The notes under the pieces were generated by a model. It was not told the DNA's origin and did no database searches. It saw only the letters and a program-made list of their open reading frames with translations. From positions 1-27,824 of IMG/VR virus record IMGVR_UViG_3300035698_002285: a stretch of DNA of 27,824 nucleotides; one strand, written 5' to 3'. The DNA comes from a virus. The translations under genes were made by a program, and so were the position numbers. Positions 5,262 to 13,447 of this stretch are shown here, piece after piece; the stretch's first letter is position 1; each line of letters starts with the position of its first letter.

Positions 5262-6958
5262 TGCCTGAAAAATCTTTAGCCGAAAATCTACGACTGCGAA
5301 TGAAGCAGTTGTTAGAAGAGAAAGAATACTACGAAGACGTACAGTACGATATAGCTCGTTACGTTAATCCTCGCCGAGAACTCTTGAGAGACTCACAGCG
5401 TTACGACGATAAGGGCGAGGCGAGGGGTAAGATGTCTTATAGTGGAGTTCCCAACTCTGCCCTTAATGTATGGGTTGATGGTATGCAAGGCCATTTGGTT
5501 AGTCAGTCGCTAAGATGGTTTAAGAATATTACATCAAGTCCAGTATTAAACAGAGTTGACGAGGTAAAGAAATACCTTCAACTATACGACGAAGCTATGT
5601 ATAGCGAATATAATAGGTCGAACTTCTATTCAATTCTCGGTGAGTGGTTTAGAGATGCTGGCTCAACAGGTACTGCCTCATTATTCACAGAAGAGGATAT
5701 AGGCAATAACAAAGCAGTACATATACCTATCCACCCAAGAGAGATATTTATATCTGAGAACAGGTACGGAAATGTAGACGTAGTATTTCGCAAGTTCTTC
5801 CTGACAGCAAAGCAAGCCGTACAGAAATTTGACGAAACGAAACTATCAAATGATGTAGTTGATAACGCCGAGAAACATCCAGAAAAAAGACACGAATTTA
5901 TCCATGCAGTATTTCCTAATACAGATAGAATGTTTGGTAGCCTATTATCTAAAGACAAAAAGATAAGTTCAGTTTATATCCAGTCGGAATCAAAGAAGAT
6001 TGAGGGCGATGGCATCTTAAAGCAATCTGGTTTCGACAGGAATCCTTATGCAGTTTGGCGATTCAGAAAGAACTCAGACGAGATTTATGGTTACTCTCCC
6101 GCTGCAGATGCAATGGTTGAGATTAAGAAAATCCATCAAATGAGCAAATCGCTACTCAAAGCTGCTCACTTAGCTGTTGCGCCTGCCCTTAATATACCGG
6201 AACACATGAGGGGTAATACAAGAATAGAGCCTGACGGCGAGAACTATTTTGAGCGTGGCGGCGACAAGGCAAGTACAATACATACAGGGATGAATTATCC
6301 AATCGCCATTGATAGAGAAGAAAAGACACAACGTATTATCGAGGACGCTTACAGGGTAGAGTTCTTCTTAATTCTTGCCCGTGCCGAAAGAGAGATGACC
6401 GCTACCGAAATTATGGAACGTGCCTCTGAAAAAGCTGTCCTACTTGGCCCGCAACAAGACAGACTTTATTCTGAGGGTCTTGTTCCTGCTAATGAAAATG
6501 TCCACGCAATAGCCGACCAAGCAGGAAGACTACCCGAACCACCACAGATTTTAATTGATGCAGCAGAAGAAGCAGAACGATTTGGATTACCTCCTGTAAG
6601 ATTAAGTTTACAGTTAATAGGCCCACTGGCACAGGCGAGGAAACGCCAAGCAGAAATGCAACCACTTAAAATTGGCTTAAACGAATTAGCTCAAGCCTCA
6701 GCAATCTACCCGAAAGTCTTAGACAAAGTTGACCCAGACAAGTTGGCAGAGCGAATACTTGACAGCGCCGACTTCCCGCAAGATATTCTTCGCACAGACG
6801 AGGAACTTAGAGAGCTACGAGAAAAGCAGGAAGCAGAACTACAGCAGGCACAGCAAATGCAACAAGCACAAGGAATGGCAGATGCAGTTCCTAAGTTGTC
6901 GAAAGCACCAGAACCCGGTAGCCCCGCCGAACTTATTGGACAACAGTTAGGAGTATAA
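5261..6958 (+). CDS. Portal (head-tail connector) protein
   Basis: A 565-residue podovirus-type portal protein. It forms the dodecameric ring at the capsid vertex through which DNA is packaged and the tail attaches. Recognisable parts are the N-terminal helix RMKQLLEEKEYYEDV then IARYVNPRR (13-39), the segment VDGMQGHLVSQSLRWF (72-87), EIYGYSPAADAM (274-285) and the typical late helix REMTATEIMERASEK (377-391) with LLGPQQDRLYSEGL just after. The C-terminus is glutamine-rich (about 525-540), as in many portals. It starts at a TAATG overlap after the proline-rich protein and is followed by the Bbp19-like gene in the same manner. The length is normal for T7-type connectors. Confidence 0.93.
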   Translation: MPEKSLAENLRLRMKQLLEEKEYYEDVQYDIARYVNPRRELLRDSQRYDDKGEARGKMSYSGVPNSALNVWVDGMQGHLVSQSLRWFKNITSSPVLNRVDEVKKYLQLYDEAMYSEYNRSNFYSILGEWFRDAGSTGTASLFTEEDIGNNKAVHIPIHPREIFISENRYGNVDVVFRKFFLTAKQAVQKFDETKLSNDVVDNAEKHPEKRHEFIHAVFPNTDRMFGSLLSKDKKISSVYIQSESKKIEGDGILKQSGFDRNPYAVWRFRKNSDEIYGYSPAADAMVEIKKIHQMSKSLLKAAHLAVAPALNIPEHMRGNTRIEPDGENYFERGGDKASTIHTGMNYPIAIDREEKTQRIIEDAYRVEFFLILARAEREMTATEIMERASEKAVLLGPQQDRLYSEGLVPANENVHAIADQAGRLPEPPQILIDAAEEAERFGLPPVRLSLQLIGPLAQARKRQAEMQPLKIGLNELAQASAIYPKVLDKVDPDKLAERILDSADFPQDILRTDEELRELREKQEAELQQAQQMQQAQGMADAVPKLSKAPEPGSPAELIGQQLGV

Positions 6959-7203
6959 TGACAAAAGAAATAGACGTTGAGTTAACTTCGTATCGCACTT
7001 GCTTTTCAACTGACGCAGGCAAGAGGGTTCTAACTGACATTCTATGCCAGTCAGGTTACTTCGATACTAACTTGCATACCGAAGGCGAAGTAGCAGTACA
7101 GAACTTCGCTAAGAAAATAATCAAAAAATTAGGTATAGGCGATACGCCGCAGAAGGCTGGCGAGTATGTACATAATCTGTTCAATTTAAGGATAGGCAAA
7201 TGA
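6958..7203 (+). CDS. Bbp19-like small structural protein
   Basis: An 81-residue protein with the pattern Y-x-x-x-F-x-T-x-x-G-(K/R)-x-V-L-x-D (YRTCFSTDAGKRVLTDILC, residues 12-30), which resembles the Bordetella phage Bbp19 family, followed by an amphipathic C-terminal helix region. Members usually lie between portal and scaffold genes, as here. It starts at a TAATG overlap with the portal, and its stop overlaps the next ATG as ATGA. The family's role is not well defined. Confidence 0.6.
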   Translation: MTKEIDVELTSYRTCFSTDAGKRVLTDILCQSGYFDTNLHTEGEVAVQNFAKKIIKKLGIGDTPQKAGEYVHNLFNLRIGK

Positions 7204-7358
7204 CAAAGAAAAAGGTAGAGAAGAAAGAACCAATACGAGTGGTTAAAAAAATCGACAAAGACCACGAAGAATTATTAGCAAGAGTAAAGCGACTCGAATG
7301 GCGGGTCGATAATATTATAGAACTGCACGATAAGTGCAAGAAGCTGAAAGGTATATAA
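7200..7358 (+). CDS. 52-residue lysine-rich coiled-coil protein
   Basis: Reads from ATG at 7200 (ATGA overlap with the Bbp19-like gene) to TAA at 7356-7358, one base before the scaffold ATG. The N-terminus is highly basic (MTKKKVEKKEP). From about residue 19 it forms a heptad-rich helix (EELLARVKRLEWRVDNIIEL), so a small coiled-coil oligomer is likely. Its position between portal and scaffold suggests a head-assembly or DNA-binding accessory, which is inference. Confidence 0.65.
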   Translation: MTKKKVEKKEPIRVVKKIDKDHEELLARVKRLEWRVDNIIELHDKCKKLKGI

Positions 7359-7359
7359 G

Positions 7360-8121
7360 ATGGCAGAAGAAACTGGAACGAGTCTGCTTAGTACGGAAAG
7401 TACTGAGACAGGTAACTCCGAACAGGGAACGCAACCTTGGTACGGAGAAGAAAGTAAGGCGGTAGTAGAAACAAAAGGTTGGAAAACGCCCGACGATGTA
7501 ATTAGGGGCTACTCGGAACTTGAAAAAACAATGGGTGGCCGATTAAAAATGCCTACCCCAGAGAGTTCCGCCGAGGAAATCAGAGCGTTCTATTCAAAAA
7601 CTGGTTGTCCTGAAAATCCTGACGGTTACGAAATTGCTATACCTGAAGAACTGGCAAACTTTCGTGACGAGGGAATTGAAACAGTAATTAAGGAAATAGC
7701 TTGTGAACAAGGAGTAAGTAAGCAAGCCCTTGAAACCATTGTTAAAGGTTATTACGACAAAGTTCAATCTGATATGATTGCTGGCCGTGAGGCTGGCGAG
7801 AAAGCGTTAAAAGAAGAACTTGGCGACAAGTACGATGAGTCAATTAAGATTGCTCAAAGATTCTGCGAAACTTGCAGTGACGAGTTCAGAGAGTTAATGG
7901 AACGGTCAGGAATCGGTAATAACCCGATAGTCATTAAGGAATTTCTTAATAAGGGCAAGCAGACAATTAGCGATACTCTTATCAATGGTAGTGCTACTGG
8001 CGACCAAGAGGAAAAATACGAACCACGCTATCCCAATAGCCCGACGATGTATGCTTCCGGGGAAGACGAGGAAAGCCAAAAGGGTCGTGCATGGCACGAA
8101 AAGCGTGGATATAAATATTAA
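7360..8121 (+). CDS. Capsid scaffolding protein
   Basis: A 253-residue acidic, largely helical protein directly upstream of the major capsid gene, in the position of T7 gene 9. The N-terminus is disordered and Ser/Thr/Glu-rich. The segment KGWKTPDDVIRGYSELEK (residues 39-56) followed by G-x-x-x-x-x-P-x-P and then YSKTGCPENPDGYEI (73-87) is the usual opening of podovirus scaffolds. A helical middle and a charged C-terminus ending HEKRGYKY would contact the capsid protein. The coding region is separated from the preceding gene by one base. Confidence 0.85.
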   Translation: MAEETGTSLLSTESTETGNSEQGTQPWYGEESKAVVETKGWKTPDDVIRGYSELEKTMGGRLKMPTPESSAEEIRAFYSKTGCPENPDGYEIAIPEELANFRDEGIETVIKEIACEQGVSKQALETIVKGYYDKVQSDMIAGREAGEKALKEELGDKYDESIKIAQRFCETCSDEFRELMERSGIGNNPIVIKEFLNKGKQTISDTLINGSATGDQEEKYEPRYPNSPTMYASGEDEESQKGRAWHEKRGYKY

Positions 8122-8305
8122 AATATAACTCTCCGCAAGGATAAAGGGTTGTATTATAGAAATCTCAGATAACCTGTAACGGCCTGAGTATAAGCGTGTA
8201 AGTCACGCTGGCGACTGAACATATCAGTAAGTAGTAGTCGAGCAATAGATTCGGTAACTCCTGCGATAATAGAGAAAGTCTAACTATTTTTAAGGAGGCT
8301 ACCTA
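8122..8305 (+). promoter_or_regulatory. 184-nt untranslated leader before the capsid gene with several potential stems
   Basis: This is the only long non-coding stretch in the head operon. Possible stems are CTCAG/CTGAG (8164-8168 with 8184-8188), AGCGTG/CACGCT with a 5-nt loop (8193-8198 with 8204-8209) and CGACT/AGTCG (8212-8216 with 8236-8240). The last competes with ACTGA/TCAGT (8214-8218 with 8224-8228). TAAGGAGG lies just before the capsid ATG. TATTAT at 8152 is -10-like but has no matching -35. A role in message processing, stability or high capsid expression is inferred. No known RNA family is recognised. Confidence 0.4.
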
Positions 8306-9340
8306 ATGGCCGAAAAAGATTTAACCGCACGAGAAAATTTACTTCTCGCTGCAAAAATGACCCACAACAACGAGATAATCGACGTTGCCGAGGTCTTAAA
8401 TGAAACAAATGATATTGTTCAGGATGCTATCGTTCAGCAGGCTAACGATATTACATCACACGTTGTATCAAGACGAACTGCACTTCCCGCCGTCAACTGG
8501 GTTAAGGTTGGTAACGGCTGGAACGCAACCACTGGTTTGCTTAATCAGGTTCGTGAGGAAATGGGTATGCTCAAAGCTAGATACCTGTGCCCAGAAGACG
8601 TTATGCGTCTTCAGCCGAACCCCGCTAAGTATCGTATGCAACAGGAACGTGCCTACATTGAATCAATGGGGCAGGAACTTGCCAATACGTTAGTTGGCAA
8701 TTATAGTTCCGGTGCTTTGTCACCAACCGCTGCACCTCCAGAGGAATTTGCTGGCTTCCAGCGTAGATACGCTACGCTCGGAACTTCAGACTCCGCTTAC
8801 GTTGCTAATAACGGCGACTCAGGCGGTAGTGATAATACCTCAATCTGGTTTGTCCAATGGAAACCGGGTGGCGCATATCTGATTTATCCTCGTAATACTG
8901 AGGGTGGCGGATTAAAGAAGAAAGACGAAGGTAGAGTTTATACCTCTGGTGATAATGCTGTTGCCTCTACGTCTGCAACTGCACCTAACCCAACCAATTC
9001 GCTCTGGGCTTATGTAACTGAGTTCAGCTGGGACGTTGGCCTTTGCGTTGAAGATACTCGATGTGTGAAACGTCTTGCAAATATTGATAGTGTTTCAACT
9101 GAGACTAATACTCTCAATGAGGACAAGATTATCGAAGTTAGAAATAACTTCAAGTCTAACGATACTATCTATATGTATTGCAACGAAACCGTGTTTACTC
9201 AACTGCAAATTCTCGCCAAGGACAAAACAAACGTCCATTGGACAGAGAACAATCCGTTTGGTAAACCTCAACTTTACTTCCTCGATATGCCGGTACGTCG
9301 CTGTGACGCTATCACAAATGTCGAACCTTCATTAACATAA
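8306..9340 (+). CDS. Major capsid protein
   Basis: A 344-residue podovirus major capsid protein, presumably with the HK97 fold. Family-typical parts are RRTALPAVNWVKVGNG (56-71, the N-arm to E-loop region), IWFVQWKPGGAYLIYPR (180-196) followed by GGLKKKDEG, and WDVGLCVEDTRCVKRLANID (242-261), the usual GL-x-(V/I)-x-D-x-R-x-V-x-R-(I/L)-ANID signature. A Ser/Gly-rich disordered stretch lies around 160-178. It has a strong TAAGGAGG site and a long leader, as expected for the most abundant virion protein. It is followed by the cement-type gene. Confidence 0.93.
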   Translation: MAEKDLTARENLLLAAKMTHNNEIIDVAEVLNETNDIVQDAIVQQANDITSHVVSRRTALPAVNWVKVGNGWNATTGLLNQVREEMGMLKARYLCPEDVMRLQPNPAKYRMQQERAYIESMGQELANTLVGNYSSGALSPTAAPPEEFAGFQRRYATLGTSDSAYVANNGDSGGSDNTSIWFVQWKPGGAYLIYPRNTEGGGLKKKDEGRVYTSGDNAVASTSATAPNPTNSLWAYVTEFSWDVGLCVEDTRCVKRLANIDSVSTETNTLNEDKIIEVRNNFKSNDTIYMYCNETVFTQLQILAKDKTNVHWTENNPFGKPQLYFLDMPVRRCDAITNVEPSLT

Positions 9341-9351
9341 GGAGATTTATT

Positions 9352-9801
9352 ATGGCACTATTTGATGCTATGTTTGAATTTAGTGATGAACAAGCTGTGA
9401 CCGCAACTGCTGTTGCGACGAACTCTATTGATTTTCAGGCGTCAGACCTCGAAATGGGCGCTGGCGAACCTGTTTATCTTAACGTAAGAGTTGGCGAAAC
9501 CGCCTTTACTACAGGTGGAGATAATGACGGAACATTAGTCGTATCTCTTGTGTACGAAGGCACTACGCCAGTTGACACAAGTTCTACCGTACTGTACTCT
9601 ACAGTGGCGTGGGCAGAGGCAGCCCTGACAGCCGGAGCGTGGGTTTTAAGAATGGCATTGCCCGTTGACTATGATAAGGAGAGGTTTGTTGGACTCCTGT
9701 ACACCACAGCTAACGATATAACAGGTGGTACTATAAACGCTTGGCTCGACCACGGGCCACAGTCGAGTTACGACACTCAAGTAACTACGTCTAATATCTA
9801 A
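9352..9801 (+). CDS. Bbp16-like capsid decoration (cement) protein
   Basis: A 149-residue beta-rich protein directly after the capsid gene. Its opening, FSDEQAVTATAVATNSIDF (residues 10-28) followed by LEMGAGEPVYLNVRV (33-47), matches the Bbp16-type pattern of Bordetella phage and relatives, thought to stabilise or decorate the capsid. It then has a strand-rich core with LVVSLVYEGT and the closing segment around WLDHGP. A GGAG site lies just upstream of ATG at 9352. Its stop overlaps the glycosyltransferase start as TAATG. Confidence 0.75.
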   Translation: MALFDAMFEFSDEQAVTATAVATNSIDFQASDLEMGAGEPVYLNVRVGETAFTTGGDNDGTLVVSLVYEGTTPVDTSSTVLYSTVAWAEAALTAGAWVLRMALPVDYDKERFVGLLYTTANDITGGTINAWLDHGPQSSYDTQVTTSNI

Positions 9802-10415
9802 TGAATATACTTCTGGGAATACCTTTAGCACCTGACAATCTGGTTAATAGCCGGTTGTCGAGTGTAGTAGAAAAATGGGACGGCGTGGAAGTTTTCTACG
9901 CCCCCTCCCATTCTCCTGCTCTTGGCAGGGACAAAGCTGTCCAACACGCTTTATATAAGATTCCAAGACCATCTCACATCTTGTTCATTGACTCAGATAT
10001 TATTGTAAGGCCGAACACACTTAGAAGATTGTTGTCCCATAATAAGGATATTATCTGTGGCGTGTCGCCCCTTGCCATAAGAGGTGTGTTGTCTTGGAAC
10101 GTCAGTCGTAACACCGATAAGAAATCTCTCTTTCCCGTTGGAATAAACGAGTTGCCAGACAATTTGTTTAAGGCAACTAAGATAGGCTTCGGCACAGTAT
10201 TAGTAAAAACAGAGGTCTTTGATAATCTTCAATGGCCGTATTGGAAACACGAATATGTGCAGGGCAATATTCTAAGGGGTGAGGATATTTATTTCGGTGA
10301 TAAGGCTCTTGACGCAGGATATGATTTATGGGTAGACCCTAAAGTAAAATGCGAACACAACCGCACGGTTGGTTTGCTAAGTATAATAAATAATTTGAAA
10401 GGAAAGTTACAATGA
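9801..10415 (+). CDS. GT-A-fold glycosyltransferase-like protein
   Basis: A 204-residue protein of the phage-associated family 2-like glycosyltransferases. It shows the N-terminal strand MNILLGIPLA and ALGRDKAVQHAL (40-51). The metal-binding DxD motif is FIDSDIIV (62-69), followed by KIGFGTVLVKTEVF (127-140), the acid pair in RGEDIYF (159-165) and the late histidine of CEHN (184-187). These are the donor-sugar and metal-binding positions of a GT-A enzyme. There is no signal peptide or membrane anchor, so it should act in the cytoplasm. The stop overlaps the next ATG (ATGA). The substrate could be a virion protein, a lipid-linked sugar or DNA. Coupling to the next gene is suggestive only. Confidence 0.75.
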   Translation: MNILLGIPLAPDNLVNSRLSSVVEKWDGVEVFYAPSHSPALGRDKAVQHALYKIPRPSHILFIDSDIIVRPNTLRRLLSHNKDIICGVSPLAIRGVLSWNVSRNTDKKSLFPVGINELPDNLFKATKIGFGTVLVKTEVFDNLQWPYWKHEYVQGNILRGEDIYFGDKALDAGYDLWVDPKVKCEHNRTVGLLSIINNLKGKLQ

Positions 10416-12595
10416 AAAAGTTTTTAATTATAATGCTCTTCATTGTCTTTGTGGCCCAACCGTGTTTGGCAGCGTTTACTACGTCTATTGATAATAAGAA
10501 AACGTACAAGAACGCATATCGCTGGACAGGCAAACCGAAAGATTTACTTTTGGACTGGGCAACAGAGGTTGAAGACAGAATAGATGGTAGTACTGGCGTG
10601 GAGTATATATACTTCATTCCAAGTTCTGCACCTTCCGCAACAGAGGGTAATTTTTATTACAACTCTATTACACAGAACGTATCTTATCATAATGGTACAA
10701 CGTGGCAGACACTTGGTATATCGTCTAGTGGAACATTAGACGAGGCGTACAATTCTGGCTATGGTATCGACGTTGACGGAACTGCTGTAACAATGACAGT
10801 TGGCGACGGAGATAACAACGCTGGCCTGATTGTTGCCCAGAACGATAGTACAAATGACCCTGACGCAATGAATATCACAAGTGCCGCTGACGCCACAACT
10901 GCTGTTGGTTTGCAGATTGACTGTACGGCTGGCTTTGACCTTCAGGGTACAAGTGACTCGTGGAGCGTGTCTATTGCTGGTCTGTTTGACGGCGAAGGTT
11001 TGACAGGTTTGACTAACTCGCAAGGAATCTTATTTGACACTAACGCTGAGATTCAGTTTGGCGATGCAAGCGAAGATGTTGCGATGGCCTTTAGTTCAAA
11101 TACGCTAACATGGGCTACTGATACCGGAGTTGATTCAATGGCATTTGGTGTAGTTGATGACCTTGAAGGCGTTGGCACTATTGTATTTGACGCCGCTGCT
11201 TCAACTATCACTTTAACCGCTGATGCTGGTGCTGAGGATTTAACTATATCTCAGGCTGGTGCTGTCGATGCAAGCCTTATTCTTTCGTCTGCTGGAACTG
11301 GAACTGATGCACTTAGTTTAATTAGTTCTGCGGCTGATATTAAGATTAACTCCGCCGACAACATTGATATTGACGCTGCTGATAATATAGCAGTTGATAC
11401 TGCTGGTGGAACTTTTGTGCTTACTACTATTGGTGGTGATATTACTATCGACGCCTCTGACAAATCTGTAGTCATTAGAGGAACAGAAGCCGCTGCTGAT
11501 GCAGTTACTATTGTAGCTGATACTGCTGCTGGTGGTATTGATATTTCGTCACAGGCCGATGTTGATATTACAACTGCTGGTGCTGCTGGCGAGGATATTA
11601 CTATTGCCAATACTGGCGGTTCTGTCAATATCACAGCAAGTGAAGCTGACGCTGGTGCGATTCTTATTCAAGCATCTGCTGCTGGTGGAGACTTGAATCT
11701 TGACTCTGTTCTCGGTAGAATTGAAATAGAGGCAGAAGAAGATGCTGCAAATGCAGTTTATATTATCGCTGATGGCGGCACTACAAGTACAATTAAGATA
11801 CATAACGATACTGGTAGTGCTGACGACTCTGTTTACTTAGCGTCTGATGTTGGTGGTATTACCCTTAACTCCGCCGCTGGCTCAGTTGATATTGAAGCTG
11901 TAGGTGCAGGTGATGGTGATATTATCCTTAGCGCTGGTGACATTTTAACGCTAACATCAGTTGATACCAAAATCTTTGATGGTGCTACCGCTGAAACTTG
12001 GATAGTTGAGGGTACAGCCGATGACCACGAGGCTTCTGTAGTATTTACAGACCCAACCGCTGACGTTATATGGACGTTCCCAACTGCTGGTGCTGATACG
12101 TTTGCAGTAATGGCTTCCACTCTTGCTTCAAATGCGCCTGAGATTGGGAACTCTGTTTCTGGTGGAACTAATCAGTTGATTTTTGAAGGCACTGCCGACG
12201 ACCACGAAACTATCCTGACTGCTAACGACGCAACAGCAGATGCTACACTTGCATTTCCTAACGATAGTGGCGATGTAGTTTATGCCCCAGAGGGCGTAGT
12301 TGACTATGCCGCTGGTGCAGGTGCATTACCTATAACGCACGCCATAATCACCTATGCAAGTCAAGGTGGAGCAGAGGCTCTTACGTTGGCTGACGGTAAG
12401 CCTGGTCAGATATTAAGTGTTAATCACGATACTGATGGCGGTAATGGTGTAATCACTCCCGCAACAGCACTTGGTTATACCTCTATTGACCTTGCTGACG
12501 ATGGTGATATGGTTACATTTATGTTTGTAGATACTCAAGGTTGGATAATTATAGGTACTGCCGGTAACGCAGCGCCTCCAGCTGTAACACCTTAG
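10412..12595 (+). CDS. Large signal-peptide-bearing beta-repeat protein
   Basis: A 727-residue protein with a clear Sec signal peptide: KK at residues 2-3, a hydrophobic core at 4-14 and probable cleavage after Cys-Leu-Ala at 20. There is no lipobox. Residues 22-110 look like a short globular head (YKNAYRW, LLLDWATEVEDRIDG). Residues about 130-515 are Ala/Gly/Asp/Thr-rich with recurring short D-I-x-I-(D/N/T) strands (for example ADNIDIDAADNIAVDTAGG), consistent with a beta-helix or beta-solenoid. Two related blocks beginning (V/F)EGTADDHE occur at about 532-567 and 591-625. The C-terminus resembles a fibre-tip domain (FVDTQGWIIIGT). It may be an exported adhesin, an enzyme or a fibre. Export is unusual for a virion protein. 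An intrinsic terminator follows. Confidence 0.7.
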   Translation: MKKFLIIMLFIVFVAQPCLAAFTTSIDNKKTYKNAYRWTGKPKDLLLDWATEVEDRIDGSTGVEYIYFIPSSAPSATEGNFYYNSITQNVSYHNGTTWQTLGISSSGTLDEAYNSGYGIDVDGTAVTMTVGDGDNNAGLIVAQNDSTNDPDAMNITSAADATTAVGLQIDCTAGFDLQGTSDSWSVSIAGLFDGEGLTGLTNSQGILFDTNAEIQFGDASEDVAMAFSSNTLTWATDTGVDSMAFGVVDDLEGVGTIVFDAAASTITLTADAGAEDLTISQAGAVDASLILSSAGTGTDALSLISSAADIKINSADNIDIDAADNIAVDTAGGTFVLTTIGGDITIDASDKSVVIRGTEAAADAVTIVADTAAGGIDISSQADVDITTAGAAGEDITIANTGGSVNITASEADAGAILIQASAAGGDLNLDSVLGRIEIEAEEDAANAVYIIADGGTTSTIKIHNDTGSADDSVYLASDVGGITLNSAAGSVDIEAVGAGDGDIILSAGDILTLTSVDTKIFDGATAETWIVEGTADDHEASVVFTDPTADVIWTFPTAGADTFAVMASTLASNAPEIGNSVSGGTNQLIFEGTADDHETILTANDATADATLAFPNDSGDVVYAPEGVVDYAAGAGALPITHAIITYASQGGAEALTLADGKPGQILSVNHDTDGGNGVITPATALGYTSIDLADDGDMVTFMFVDTQGWIIIGTAGNAAPPAVTP

Positions 12596-12609
12596 TAATT
12601 AGTTTTTAG

Positions 12610-12640
12610 GGGCGGGTGTAAAAACCCGTCCTTATTATTT
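12610..12640 (+). terminator. Intrinsic (Rho-independent) terminator
   Basis: GGGCGGGT (12610-12617) pairs with ACCCGTCC (12624-12631) across a 6-nt loop, with one G-U pair, and is followed directly by TTATTATTT (12632-12640). It lies 14 nt after the stop of the 727-residue gene, inside the late gene run, so downstream genes depend on readthrough, antitermination or another promoter. Confidence 0.75.
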
Positions 12641-12652
12641 ATGCGGGACGAA

Positions 12653-12874
12653 ATGACAGTAGACAATATACAATGGCGACAGCCAATACCCGGTACGAGT
12701 TCAAGTAACGCCTCTGTTGTAGAGGGTTCTATTGAGCATGGCGGGGAAAGTGTGCTTTTAATTGCAGATATGACAGCACAGCAGTTGGCGATAGAAACTC
12801 TGCTAGTAATGAAAAAAATAGAATACCATTTGTCGCTAATGACAGATGCGAATTTAGAGAATTGTAATTTATAG
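12653..12874 (+). CDS. Unrecognised 73-residue protein
   Basis: The ATG at 12653 is preferred because GGGA lies 5 nt upstream. An in-frame ATG at 12641 directly abuts the terminator U-tract and has no binding site. The protein begins MTVDNIQWRQPIPGTSSSNA and continues with a short strand region (SVLLIADMTAQQ) and a C-terminal helix ETLLVMKKIEYHLSLMT. Small helical proteins of this type between structural genes are often minor virion or chaperone components, but I recognise no family. Confidence 0.55.
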   Translation: MTVDNIQWRQPIPGTSSSNASVVEGSIEHGGESVLLIADMTAQQLAIETLLVMKKIEYHLSLMTDANLENCNL

Positions 12875-12886
12875 GAGTATATAATT

Positions 12887-13447
12887 ATGCCTACCATAAA
12901 TGGGCCAAACGGAACAGCCGCACATATTACTGTCGAGAATATGTTAGAGACAAGGGCAGTAACGGTATCAGAAGAGCATCACACAAACGAACTTGAGGGC
13001 AGTGCATATACTTGGTACTTCACAAACGACCCAACAGCCAATGATGATGCAATCTTTTATATCAAGAATAATGACGACAAAAACCTTATCCTAGAGGGAA
13101 TAGATTTGTATGTAACGTCCGACGTCGAAGTGTATATAAAAATTGGCGGCTCAGGAGTTTACGCCACAGCTACTACTGCTGTTGTTGGTACAAATCTTAA
13201 CGCAGGAAGTGGTAATGTTGCCGACGCTACCGCTGGTCACTCAGAAGACATAGAGGGCGCAGGTAGTACGTTTACAGGTGGAACAGAATGTATGAGATGG
13301 AAATACACAGAGGGAACTACTTATGATACTCATAATATTAACTTCCCAATGGATATTATAATCCCAAAGAATCAGATATTTACTTTGTTTGTTGGTACTG
13401 CCGCTGTTGTTGTTAATGGCACTCTTTATGGATACTTCCACGAATAA
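12887..13447 (+). CDS. Unrecognised beta-rich structural protein (186 residues)
   Basis: Acidic beta-rich protein with a short N-terminal region (PTINGPNGTAAHITVENML), a strand region (YTWYFTNDPTANDDAIFYIK, LILEGIDLYVTSDVEVYIKI), a Gly/Ala/Thr loop and the closing IIIPKNQIFTLFVGTAAVV. It resembles small phage head- or tail-decoration proteins in composition, without a recognised domain. ATAGGAG precedes ATG at 12887, and the stop overlaps the next gene as TAATG. It is likely a virion component, by position. Confidence 0.65.
   Translation: MPTINGPNGTAAHITVENMLETRAVTVSEEHHTNELEGSAYTWYFTNDPTANDDAIFYIKNNDDKNLILEGIDLYVTSDVEVYIKIGGSGVYATATTAVVGTNLNAGSGNVADATAGHSEDIEGAGSTFTGGTECMRWKYTEGTTYDTHNINFPMDIIIPKNQIFTLFVGTAAVVVNGTLYGYFHE

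Noticed and set aside
8122-8305. tRNA or hammerhead ribozyme in the capsid leader
   Set aside because: There is no cloverleaf with a T-arm and acceptor stem. CTGAGTA near 8184 lacks the G of the hammerhead core, and no GAAA partner is placed correctly.
11251-12120. Minus-strand frames opposite the 727-residue repeat protein
   Set aside because: Their Ala/Ser/Ile/Val composition mirrors the repeats on the other strand, and none has a binding site.
10412-12595. Possible CRISPR-like or simple tandem repeat array
   Set aside because: The repetition is at protein level, in frame and degenerate, with no constant repeat or spacer length.
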